Assembly (NCBI GenBank): GCA_032191485.1
Contig: JAVDOI010000008.1
Span: 22,081,049 to 22,145,048 of the forward strand
Length of the DNA stretch: 64,000 nucleotides
DNA from: Leptoclinus maculatus
Lineage: Eukaryota > Chordata > Actinopteri > Perciformes > Stichaeidae
Reading direction: 5' to 3'
The notes beneath the pieces were generated by a model. That model ran no database searches, was not told the origin of the DNA, and worked only from the letters and a program-made list of their open reading frames with translations. The translations under genes were made by a program, and so were the position numbers. This document shows, piece after piece, positions 1 through 22,148 of the stretch; the stretch's first letter is position 1; each line of letters opens with the position of its first letter.

Positions 1-330
1 ATGAACCGTAGTAAAACCGTGGCCATCCGTGCTGAGCCGTGGCCATCCGCAGCCGTCCGCGGCGTATCCGGGAAGACGAGCGGCTCGTCGGACGTACAAC
101 TAACATCCGGGGTGATCCGGGGACACCCGGGAATGGAGAGGGGGGCGGTGTTGATCATAGCACATACGGGAAGAAACGTAGTAGGACCGGGAAACATGTC
201 AAATGTGTTGTCATCCGGGACGATTTCCTTCCCGGATCACCCCGGTTCACCCCGGATCTCACCTCTTTTTATCCGAGGTGATATGGGGACATCCGTAGTA
301 TGTCCGGCTTTCGGTGGAACTGGGGCTTAA
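1..330. repeat. GC-rich segment with short inverted repeat
   Basis: This CpG-rich stretch stands out from the AT-rich sequence that follows. The 15-mer CCGGGGTGATCCGGG at 107-121 has an exact reverse complement at 231-245, and GCCATCCG-type words recur near 27-55. Two overlapping open frames here have no recognisable domain. It may be the edge of a repeat or of a CpG island cut by the window start. Confidence 0.35.
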
Positions 331-2797
331 ACGCTATATCTCAGAATTCATATGCTAATTATTACAATGTCACACAAATGTAAAATTATAAAGTGACATT
401 TTGGACGGACATGGATGTAAACTGGAACTTGACAAACAACCACAGGCGGTAATGCTACTTATGAGCCGCATCTAAACACATTTTGGCTATACAGTTAAAC
501 ATGCCTCTCCATCCAGGATCTCTTTCCTCCTTTTTTTACTTTTTCACTGTCAGTTACGCAGCTTACACGCTGCTGGTTGTCATCCAGGTTTATTTTTTGG
601 TACAAGAAATTGCAACAGTTTGCATTCTCACAGGATTTGTGGGGTCATCTACCTCCAGAACGTCAGTCAGTACTAACCAGTCGGTTGAGTTTTTTTCTCA
701 ATCTTAAGGGTATCCTCCTTACTGTCAAAGACTCCGAAATCTGTGCTAAGGATGTCACAAAATCAGATTTCCACTGCACGATTATTGTGTGTTTTTCTCT
801 TTTGACAGGTGGCGTAAGGAGGTAGAGAGAGAGTCTGTAATCATAACTGTGTATATAAAATGATTTAAGTAGGATTATTTACATGATATTATCTTGTGTG
901 CATTATTAACAGGTTATCTATATTTCATTTTTTACAACATGAAACATCACTGTGCTGATGATTTCCACAATAAAGTAATACACACTTCAAGCTGTACATG
1001 ATTGAACAATCTTGGCTATTGATCAAATTACAGTTATGGCATTAAGCTCTGATGATAGCAGCAAAACTAATTATATTCTGATTCTAAAACTAATTACACT
1101 TCCATTAATCTGATGCAAATTCTTACTTTCTTTGTACAACACAGGAAATGACTCATTCACAACTGCCTTCCAGCCTATAAATTCAGACACCTTAAAGATC
1201 CCCATCACTCATAAATGTGTTTTTCTTATGTTTATGTCCACTAAAATATGTGGCCTTGACTATAATGACATCATCTACAGAAGAGGGAGATGTTCATGCA
1301 CTAAAATCAGAGATTCAAATGTACCCTAGGACATCTAGATGAGGTATGTCACGGATTCAGAAGCCAATCGCTGTCTAATATGCAAATACAGGAAACCTGA
1401 AACCCTCCAGCGCAGAGCAGACTTAGCACAAAGGTCAAGAGTTTGCATTAGCAGAGTGGAAGTTTTGACAGCTGACGGTAGAGTGTGCAGTCTGGGGATA
1501 TAAACCCAACCCTGGAGCTTCCTTCCACTATCTACCAAAATAAATCCCATTAGATATTACTGTATGTTTTACAACCACTGACGCTGTGTCAGCCACTCAC
1601 AAGCTAACAAGCTAACAAACGGCATAAACAAGTTAACCATTCTGATGCGTCTGCTAGTTGCTCCTTATCTGAGTCTGGGTCTGACTGAGGTTCCTGCATG
1701 TATGGCTGATTCCCTCCGGTGTTTGCTCTGACGCTAGCCATCTTGAAACGCCTTTTACGTGCACACTAATATTGCAATATAGTTATTCTGAATATGACAA
1801 TATTCAGAATTTGACCTGGGTCATGTTAACAGCAAATTTAATTTGGATATTCCTGATTAGGTTTGATTCACACTGACTTTTTCAAGCAGGTGGTTGAAGG
1901 AATGAAAGATATTAGTGCAATATTAATTTGAATTCATTAGCGATGTTCACAGCTTTGTAGGATTATTATCTTTTTCGGAATAACGGCAGAGAACCGGAAT
2001 ATTTGGTGCATGTAAACGTTACATCCTGGCTTCTGGGAAAATAGTGTATAACAAAATATGAATCATAGCAGAATATTCCTACATACTTTGAAATGTGTCT
2101 GTAGGGGAACATTTTCACTACTGATCACATCCCATGTCCCTGGGTTCATCCTGACCCCTGACCTCCGCTGTGACGTAGCTTCCACTCTGTTTGTTATTTT
2201 CCGTGATGTCATATCCTGTTTCTATATTTTTCCTTGACCACAGGAAGCAGAACAAGCTTTGTTGCATCCCCAGGGGCGTTCTTCAATCAGATCCATCTCC
2301 AGGCTCAATCTCTGCCTGATTCAAATTTTGTCTTTCTCTTGCTCTTGTTTTCACCCTCACCGCCGGGTCTCTCATAATGCGACCACTGTTAAGACACCAG
2401 TATCAGTTATAGTTCAGCAGTGGCACATTTTTACAGCCATCCCGCTTCATCTGTCACAATGCTGAAGGCAATTTGTGTCCAGCGGGTGTGATTGAGTGGG
2501 AGGCAGTTCTTTTTTTAATCATCAGTCATCAGTTTTATGGAAAATTCACTTTGAACGAATCAAACCAAAAACAGGCAGCAGTAGGTGTAGTTAACATTTA
2601 AAGTAATGAAGACGTTTTGAGTTGCTAATTCTGTTTTCTTCATTCTGCCTGGAGTTTGATATTTACCTTGAGATTTGTTCAATACCCAGATGGCAGTCGA
2701 TCAATCAACTGCCTGTTCGCTAAACCCCTCCCCCGAACATAAATATTGCAGTCATAGCGTAGCAACTGTAACGAGACACGGACACGGCAGGTCTGTA
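331..2797. other. Intergenic, no gene recognised
   Basis: AT-rich sequence with only short, alternative-start open frames and no domain I recognise. I see no convincing splice-bounded coding exon. It lies upstream of ncald and could hold its distal regulatory DNA, but nothing visible proves that. Confidence 0.3.
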
Positions 2798-3143
2798 AAC
2801 ATGAGTTTATGGTCTCAATCTCTAGTTCCAAGTCTTCTTCAATACAGCATGATGTTCATTTAGTAGATGATGGTCCATTTAGAGTCAAATAGACCATAAA
2901 GCAGAGTATGCTTTAGGGCGGGGCTACTGTGATTGACAGGTTGCTGCTGCTATATACGGCGTCTCTACGTCACTCCTCCACATTCCAAATATTGTCATTT
3001 CCGTTCATTAGTTGCAAAAAAAAACATGGCGACTGCCGTAATCCAAAAAAGCGATGGCGAAATTGACGAACTCAGAACGGCATTCCACAAACCAATGGGT
3101 GACGTCAAGATGACTGCGTCCACTTCTCATATACAGTCTATGG
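2798..3143. repeat. Interspersed repeat, copy 1 (pairs with 8663-9063)
   Basis: This block is closely similar to 8663-9063. Shared landmarks are ACATGAGTTTATGGTCTCAA near the start, ATAGACCATAAAGCAGAGTA in the middle and ATATACAGTCTATGG at the end. Copy 1 lacks roughly 100 bp present in copy 2 after the shared GACAGGTTGCT. The terminal ATACAGTCTATGG motif recurs in many teleost nonautonomous DNA elements (established knowledge); the family name is not certain. Confidence 0.6.
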
Positions 3144-5027
3144 TCATTATTAATTTAGTGTATTGTAGGTAATGAATTCTGCTAGCGACATGACCTATAT
3201 GCTGGCTCAAAATCAGAATTCAGTTTTGCCTACCTCTTTAAAAATCATTTTGAGTGGTAATTTAACATTTAGTATTGTAAACTGCATTGGTACAGCAACA
3301 ATGCAATAATGGGGGTCGGGCTTAGCAAACAGTCCACTGCATGAATTTTAGCAGTAGTCAGACTGGGCAGGCTTCATACCAAAGCTCTTAAAGCCAGCAG
3401 ACTGGATTACAAAACCATAATAACTACAATAACAGACAGACGGACATCTCTGTTTCCCCCTGTTGGATCCCATGAGTTAGTCATCCCACCAATTCGCCAG
3501 GTCCAATACCAGGCCGACAGAGACCTCCATTTAGGGCACCACAGACAGGGAGCACAACACATTAGACATGATCTCCGCATACAAGGCAGGGGTCCTTTTC
3601 TGTTGGACAAAGAGGAAGTGAAGAAGAAGAGAGTCCTTGCAGACATTCAACCCAAACTGATTCTCACAACAGTGCACCAAAATGATTGTCAAATCTGACT
3701 CAGCTGAGAATGTTGCTCGATCCACGGTTGTCCTGGATCTTTACACATTTATATATCAAAGGCTCGCACACAAGCCAGAATAAACAGAAAAGATGTTATA
3801 TAATCGTTTTTTTAATAATGTTGTGCAGGCACAGTGACAACAGTGACTGTGGCCACATAGATGAAATTACATAACCCCTTAAGTTGATTATGAAAATGAC
3901 TTGAGTACGTGTGTCATCTTGTGCTCCTCATTGGTTCACTTTTCCCCCTGAATCAATCAATAATGAAGGCTAAGGAGGCCATTTAAAAGTAAAAGGGTTG
4001 AAAATATCGACTGTGGGCAGCGTCAAGCTAACCAGCTAGCAACCCGCAGTCAATCCGACAAGACTTCAAATGCTGTTCGTCTGCCGTCTCTGGTTTGGTG
4101 TTGAAGGGAAGAATCAAGGAGTCAGAGCCTGGAAAAGTTGGCTTCAGTCCAAGTAGTACAAACTCATCTGCCCCCCTCTTGGGTCGCCCTCTATCCAGCT
4201 ACTGCCTGGCCGTCTGCCAGTGCCTGTCTCTGTGTTGTCCCAGTGCCAGAGCATTGTCAGGAAGTTTGAGGGGAGAGGTTTTGTCCTTTTGGACGCCTCT
4301 TTGGAACCAATACACATCGCAGACTGATTTTAGCTCAACATTTTGATGGGTAGAAAGCCTTTATTGTGTGTCAGTCAGACTGCACTCTAAGCAGAAAAAA
4401 AGTAGTGGCTTGAGTAATGAATTATTGTTAAATGCTTGATTTGTCTTAGGGTTTTCCTGCCTGGACAGGAAGTGGGCAGATTTAGGCTTCTTTTCAATTT
4501 AAATTTCTATGTCTTCATTGTTCTCTGTCTCACCTCCCAACTCCCATCTCTGTTGTTGCTGCTTGACCATTGTTGTGGAGACTCAAGCTCTAAGAAAAAA
4601 CAAATGTACAGATGTTTCTTAGCCCCAAAAAATCAGACACTCCCCCTTCCCATTTTTCTTGTGGTTGCACATTATTCCCTTTGTGTGGTTAGCGCTCATG
4701 TTATTCTGGGGTTTCATCCCAAACCGCTTTGGGTTTTCCATTGCATATTTAGCATAACCATTTGGGTTTCCATTAAGAACTATTTGCAGTGAGTAGAGCT
4801 ATGAACCAAATCAAGTAAAGTTGAATTACTGTTATGTTTATGCATATATTGGCTCTCATTACTTGGATGCTTTGGCTCAACTAGACAAAACAGAGGCACA
4901 CACCCAATTATTAATTAGCAACCTGTTATGCAAAGTACTCCTGGAAGTGAAAGGGAGCTTTCTATAGTGAAGAGCTCTACTTATATCCCATCTACATCGG
5001 AAATGAACGAACGACTATTTGAGCAAT
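3144..5027. other. Intergenic, no gene recognised
   Basis: No splice-bounded coding exon or known domain is visible. The open frames are short and compositionally ordinary. Confidence 0.3.
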
Positions 5028-5190
5028 ATGGATGTGTGGCAAGACTCAGAGATGCTGGAGCTCTTGGCCGTCCGTGGTGAGGAAGAAAAGAAGCGTCAGA
5101 TGTCCAGGACGTTGAGGGACAATGTAGTGTTTGTGACATTACAAGGCGGCTGAATGAGAGAGGCATCCTCCAAACACAAAATAAAATATA
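5028..5190 (+). pseudogene. Frameshifted Myb/SANT-like DNA-binding domain remnant
   Basis: From 5031 the plus strand reads D-V-W-Q-D-S-E-M-L-E-L-L-A-V-R-G-E-E, then R-T-L-R-D-N-V-V-F. A shift to another frame gives D-I-T-R-R-L-N-E-R-G-I before a stop. The order of a tryptophan with an acidic start, an 'LL' helix, 'RN..VF' and 'I...L...G' resembles the Myb/SANT-like domain (Myb_DNA-bind_4) common in transposon-associated proteins. The frame break and absence of splice sites suggest a dead copy. The family call rests on a short match by eye. Confidence 0.4.
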
Positions 5191-7634
5191 AATGTCAGTA
5201 ACTGGAACACATTTGAAAGGAACCTTTGAACAGATCTGCCTCTACAAATGCAGAGCTCAACGGACTCAGCCCATGAATTTTGTGGGTTATTGTTTGTTCT
5301 AAAGTTTTCATAAAGTTTTCAGTGTTCGATGGTGGTCTCTTCCTTTTCCTATTTACATCTTTAGTTAACTGGATTGTTAACACTTTAAAACCAACAACTC
5401 AGACATCCACAGTGGTTTTTTTGCTCTTCTCCATGTGAAATTCCTTCTCTGCAGGAATGGACTGCAGCTGGACCATAAGCCCTTTTCACCCTCTGCAACA
5501 GCTGCTGTTGTAGGTTTGGGAAAGTGGGACAGTCGAGGCTAAAAAGGGCATTATCGGAGAAGTTTGGCTCATTTGTTGTGTTCTTGTGGAGTTGTTTTTT
5601 TAGAAACCTGTAATCTTGTGTGCACTGTATTTTAGGACGGCTGGTCATCTAGTGCATGCTTCCTTGTGAAAGAGAGCAGAGTGGTTATTTTGGTTGAACA
5701 AATGTGAAAAAGATGTATCCTTTGGGTGCCCCAGTGACCTGGGATCAAGACATCCCTGGATTAGAGATTTTTTTTTTTTGCATGTTGTACTCGCATCCCA
5801 TTTACGATTTTAATCTATTTTCTTTCCTTAACGACAAACTATGTCTACAAAAGACAAAGGAATTATTAACTTTCATTCAACTTCACTTTAAAAAAAAAAT
5901 GAATATAAGATGCCCTAAAAGAACAAAACGTTTGTGATTTAAACCAGTTTTTCCACTGAATCGTGTAGCACACAGCGGGAAAGCTGTTTAAGTCTGCCAA
6001 CCTGTTGGTTGGTGTAGTTCCGTGGCAGTTCATGTACTAATGACTATAATGTATTGATGTAAAGAGAATGGTCTGGAGTAGCTGCTTCAAATGAAGGACG
6101 CATGCAGATTAGACTGCTGTAATGTTGGACCATTATATAACTGAATGATTGCCATTATTTGACACACTGCCTCATAGAAAGGATTTTTAATGACTTTGAG
6201 TTCATACAACAGCTGGCTACTTGTTGCTACCTTTGTTTACAGTCTACGGTTGCTACTCACCTCACATACCTGCACCCACACAACCGCATAGACACCCATA
6301 GACACACACACACACATCCACCAGTCAGATTCTGTGGATTTAAGTGGTCCGTGTACCCGTGCGTACGTGTATGAGCAGCACACTCAGCCAGGAAGCTCAT
6401 CAATGGCTGTGAGATTTCGCCGAATGTTACTATGGTAACTGCAGTGAAATCTCTTCATAAGAGAGTGAATTGTCCATGTGTAGGATGAAATAGGAAGAAG
6501 AGTATGGAAATGAGGCACAGGCAAGGTGGAAGAGTTTATGAATGGGATCAAACGGCGTGAGAGGGATGGATTGAGGACAGTTGAAGACGGGAACAGATGA
6601 AATGTGCTGGAGGGAATTAAAAAACAACAACATCCTGCTCCATGTCTCTCTCACTGCTTCAGTCTCCTCTCTCCTATCAGCGCATGAGAGCCACCTCATA
6701 ACGGGATTCATACACAGCATTAACACCTTTCATCGTGGAGAGCCTTTGTGTTATACATAGACCTTGTTTTATGTCCACAGAGGTGTGTGTGTGCGTGTGT
6801 GTGACGTGTTTAGGTTCTTATAAACTGAATGTGAATCCGAGCAGTTCTTGCCGGGCTCTATTTGAATCTGAATCATCACCATCCGCTTCTGTTCGCCTGC
6901 CTGATTTGAATGACAATCTGCATCCAAATGTCTCTGCAGCTGGCTTCAAGAGAGGAAACGAGTGGATGAGAGACGGGAGCAGTGGAAGCTTCTGCCCGCT
7001 TCAATCAAACTATCGTGCACCAAATGTCGGCCCAAATATGTTGCACAGCCAAGTTGGTCCTACCGTTTTCTCAGCTATAGCTTCAAGAAACTGGTCCGGC
7101 ATTATGAACATGTAGTCATACAAATTCCTTTTTAATAACTCCATGTAGTTTTTCAGTCTGAAACCTTGAGGTCTCTTGATTTTCTCCTTTGCAGCACTTT
7201 TGGTTTAGTGCTTATTAGTAAATGTTAATTAGGGATGGGTTATGGTTTCTTTAATTCTCCAATAAGCTGAGCAAAGCTACGTAAATGTTTAGATCCACCA
7301 CGCCTCGCCCAGCAGTGACAAAGCAGCCCGCCAACACTATCTGGCATTGTGAACAGCAGCCCTGAGAGGTACACAAGCGTTTTCTGTCACTCACCAGTGC
7401 CTACTCATTTTAGAGTCAGCTGTCAAATATATAGTACAGTACATACGCAAGCTCCTGTTTTCTTTTTAACACACACACCTTAATATTTCGGTCAGTGTTT
7501 CATGCCTACATTTATCCCCTTACCATCTGATGCAAACCAAGTCTGACAAAAAAAAAATGTAAATCCAGGTCATCAGACAAATGGGTTGGCAGTTGGCTGA
7601 GCATGTCATCAGGAGCGGCAAAGTGGTTTCATCG

Positions 7635-7635
<1 letters not shown>
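5191..7635. other. Intergenic, no gene recognised
   Basis: AT-rich sequence with short CA and GT runs, for example around 6300 and 6785. No coding exon with recognisable family sequence is visible. Confidence 0.3.

Positions 7636-7729
<94 letters not shown>
7636..7729. repeat. (GT)n microsatellite
   Basis: An uninterrupted GT dinucleotide run of about 47 units. It makes artificial Cys-Val and His-Thr open frames on the two strands. Confidence 0.97.
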
Positions 7730-7732
<3 letters not shown>

Positions 7733-7949
7733 ACTGGAAATGGAGTGTAACATAACAGGTGATGGGGCACAGCGGGTCAGGAATTACAGCTTCATGAGTG
7801 AGTGAGTGGGTTTGTGTGTGTTGTAGCGGTGGACAGGGTCATGGTCACGGATTCCATTAGTGAAGAGCCAGTTGTCATCACGTCGCTGCAGCAGCACCTT
7901 AAACAGCAGTGAGTGCGGTAAATGGTGTAAAGTCAACCCTGCAGTTATG

Positions 7950-8560
7950 ACGTTTCACACTGGTATCGGATGGAGAGTCGTACTCGGCCAAAGGCCCGGT
8001 ATCGTTGTTGGTATCGGGAGTGAAAAAGTCAGGTTGATGGATCCCTCAAAATATCTCACCCAAAGGTCTGTCAATTCATTAACTCCAATTGTAAAAGCCC
8101 GGTACGTTAAATCTTTGATGCTCTTTTTTAACTTAATGTTGAAGGCCTTACATGTTGTTATTTGCCTACTTCTTTTGTTTGTGTTTTTGCATTTTCAAAG
8201 CATTTGGTGAAAGAAGACTAAAAGGAAAGTGTAGAAACAGGTTGCACTCTAGAGAACACAGGTAAATCCTCCTGCAAGAAACAACGAATTAAATCTGTCT
8301 GAATTGCATCCAAAATTGCTGCTGGTGTAGAGAACTCATTGTTTCGTATTCTGAACAGGCTTTGCATCCACATTTAGGTTTGCAATTTGTGCCTTTTAGC
8401 CACGTGAGCTGCATGGCTCTGATGACAGTCGATCGGTCCACCACGTTCAAACAAAACAACAAATCTCAACCAACCAGTGGATGGATTGCCAGGAAATTTG
8501 GTTCAGACATTCATGTTCCCCTCGAGATGAGTTGTAATAACTTAGATCCCATGGTGGCCA
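7950..8560. repeat. Degenerate interspersed-repeat fragments
   Basis: Around 7960-8040 there are TATCGG-rich words (TGGTATCGGATGG, GGTATCGTTGTTGGTATCGG) followed by a GTGAAAAAG string, as in a common fish transposon remnant. Around 8460-8550 the phrase GGATTGCCAGGAAATTTGG with CAGACATTCATGTTCCCC resembles a second family widespread in fish. Related phrases recur near 16520. Boundaries are unclear. Confidence 0.4.
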
Positions 8561-8662
8561 TCGAGGGCGTCTCTTCTAGTTGCACAAAGAAGTCAGATTG
8601 TATAGAAGTCTATGAGAAAATGACTACTTCTCTCTTGATTTATTACCTCAGTAAACATTGTG

Positions 8663-9063
8663 AACATGAGTTTATGGTCTCAATCTCTAGTTTCAAGTCT
8701 TCTTCAATACAGCATGATGTTCATTTAGTAAATTATGGTCCATTTAGAGTAAATAGACCATAAAGCAGAGTATGCTTTAGGGCGGGGCTTACTGTGAATG
8801 ACAGGTTGCTACCACGGAGTTGTCCATGTTTGAACTTGAACCCTTTCAGTGTTTCCATTTCATCAAAGTTAATCGTAACATTTTGGTAGCCGAAAAAGGT
8901 TTTATTCAGCGGTCGGTTGTGCTTAGCTCCACCCCCTCACGCCACTTCTGGTTGCAAAAAAACAAGATGGCGACGGACGAATTCCAAACTTGAGGCTTCA
9001 AAACGGCCATATACCAAACTAACGGGTGATTTCCCTTAACCCTTTCTTATATACAGTCTATGG
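8663..9063. repeat. Interspersed repeat, copy 2 (pairs with 2798-3143)
   Basis: This is the longer of the two copies and keeps an internal segment around 8810-8935 that copy 1 lacks. It ends with ATATACAGTCTATGG like copy 1. The two copies are in the same orientation about 5.9 kb apart. Confidence 0.6.
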
Positions 9064-10854
9064 ATTTACTTCAGGGTTACAGTAAACATCTTCCCATGTG
9101 TAGTATTTTTTTTATCTGGGTTAACTTCCACATGGCATTGAGAGAATCTGTTTTCCCTTCTGTTACTCTGGTCTCCAGGTTATCTGTTTTTTATTGATAC
9201 ACGTGCAGCGTTTTACTCCCGTGTTATCTCCTCTTGACCACGTTTTTCCATATGCTGCTGTTGAAATGCTAGGCTCTTTTTTTCTGCTGTGCTCAGTGTG
9301 GCTGTGCAAACAAAGGTCTGTGATAGAGGTAAAAAAAAGGAGTGCAAACATAATTCCCTACAAAAATCAGTCAACTTCCATTTATTTGTGTGCCACTGAA
9401 GCGATCGCTCCCCTCTGTTATGATTCTGACACCTGAGCCATCATCATCCTCATGTTTGCCAAAGAGCATTAACTGCCTGGCTGGTTATTTTACAGTCCTT
9501 TAGGGCACTCAAGCTTTTCCATCTGACTCTTGAGTGAATGATTCAACACTCTGATAAGTTATCGCTTCTCAAATATCACTGCTTACATTGTGGAATTTCT
9601 ACACAGTTCCTGGTTGAACCTTGAGTGCAGGATGTCTTGATGTTGGTAAAATGTCTGTGTTGTAATTAGTTTTCTCATTTCTCTCTATGAGATTGTCGTC
9701 GTCAACTAGACATCGTAGATGACCTGCTCCCAAGGATGTGTTTCATTTCCAACAGCGCAGTTGTATTCAAGGACCTTTGGTTTTCAGTACACAGGTTACT
9801 CACATCCGGAGACTTTTCAGAGTGAAGGCCACATCGAGGCTGTGATACTGGACACATACAAGATAAAGTATGTTAGGGAAATACCTGCAGGTGCTGAGGT
9901 CATTTCAAACATGTGTGGTTCTTATCATTGTTCAATTTTGAATACATAAAGGCTTATGATAACACATGCTAAAATATGAGCATGTACATACTGACATGTA
10001 CACAGAAAGAGCATGCTCACTGTAGTGAGGGCACAATCTCACTGAGACCAGGAGCAGGCACTTCCTGTTTGTGTCACCAAAAGGGCAGATACAAAGCAGA
10101 CACTCGGAGCTCCTCCACTGTCTGCCTCTATTTCCCTGTCTAACTCTGACACTGCATATGATTTAACTATGAAATATTTCATATTTATATAATGTATTTC
10201 ATCCTGTTTTGTTTACATAAGCAAAATGGTTTTTTTTATTTCTTGAGCTGCTTCATTTCAAAATGTATAATTTCAAACTTTTTCGAAACCATTTTGTCGT
10301 TCACGTTACCATTTCTCTCACGACCAGCTGGTCACTAATTCAGTCTGGAGCAACAGCCAATCAGTTAACTGGTTCTGCTCTGTTTCTGGTGATTAGTGAA
10401 GAATGAATGGGGGGGGGGGGGGACTTTGTGAAGTGAAAACTGTGGGGGTTTACATGAATATCAGGCTTTACTTGTTACTTCTAGAACCATAAGAAGATGA
10501 GATTAACGTGATCTGAATAAACCTTTAACACAGTGACATCAACAAAGTAGAACAATGGATCTATGAAACATTTACTAGTTTCTGGTCAAACAGGTGAATT
10601 TATCAGGAACAGGTGAATGCAGTAAACTCAATGTATTTACATTGAGGTGTTTTATTACATGAACATTGAAATTGACTGCAAACATGGATTATAAAGCTTT
10701 ATCCTGTTCATAAAGATCTACACGACAAACACTGAGACGCAAGTTCCAGGAAGAGAGTTAAGAAATTGTGTGAAGTGATGAGTCTGAATGTTGGTTGTTG
10801 AGAGGCTGAATATCATTTGGCTGCACCGCCTTTTCCCTCCAGTGCAGCTAAACT

Positions 10855-10894
<40 letters not shown>

Positions 10895-11851
10895 AGATTT
10901 TATAGACCAATTAAAGCCATGCTGGGCTTATGCCGTTGAGTGTACTCGGAGTACACACTGCTGTTTTCCATGGAAAGTTCCTATAGTTTGTAAAAAGGGA
11001 GTGATGTTAGTCCTGATAAGCATAACGTCTGGAAAAGAAATTAACTGGTTAAAGCCACTTGAGGACACAGCAGCAGAGGTTATTTCACTGAAGCGTTCAT
11101 CGGATTCCAACACTCAGTAGTGGAACCAATTACTGAACTTTCAAAGTAAAGGAGCATTTAATAGGCATATTATAACGCAAAACATGCTTTTTAAAGGACC
11201 GACTGCTAATGAGTTCTAACCACACAATGAATGAAATGATATCAGGGCCAACATTTTCTGCAGGGAAACGTGGAGAGAGGCTCAGCACACATGTTTGTGA
11301 TTTCATTTTTCAGAAATATTGTATGATGACAACAACGTAAAGCCCTTTTCCATCCATGAGTCTCGATCAGCTGTCACTGGTCGCACACTGCAACTCTCCA
11401 TGTGTGCAAAACTGACCACATAAGCATGGATCGTTGAGCCTGACACACTTGTTAATGTCTTACGTTAAAACAAACAAAACTATTTAAAACGTATTAAAAT
11501 CCAGGACTCTCACCGGATACATGCTCCTTATGCTAATTCTGCAATCTGAGCTTCCTTTTTTCCAAATATTTTTTTTTGCGTATGGCACAAAAAGTCGTTT
11601 CTGTTTGTTTCTGTCATGTCAGGATGACATCACTCTGAAACATATCTATAGAATACAATGAGTGTATCCCATTCAGCTAGTAATTATTGTATCAAAGATC
11701 TATACATTTACATCATGTGTGTGAGATGAGCAGGTTTTCTTCTTCTCATCTCTGTCCGTTACCCAAGAAATCAATAGAGCACTATATTGCACTGTAAATT
11801 GTGTTTATTCCATCCTAAAAAAACAACCTCTCACCTCCCTCTGTCTCCCAG
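9064..11851. other. Upstream flank or 5' intron of ncald
   Basis: No coding exon recognised. It includes a poly-G run near 10410-10422 and a (GT)n run at 10857-10890. A polypyrimidine tract ending CTCCCAG closes at 11851, so at least one untranslated ncald exon should lie further upstream, here or to the left. I cannot place it. Confidence 0.4.
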
Positions 11852-11884
11852 CTGTGAGCCGAGTGACCGACCGGACCGACAGAC

Positions 11885-22148
<10,264 letters not shown>

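Noticed and set aside
1..330. 109-codon open frame at the window start
   Set aside because: Composition follows short GC-rich repeats; no domain, and the start may simply be the window edge.
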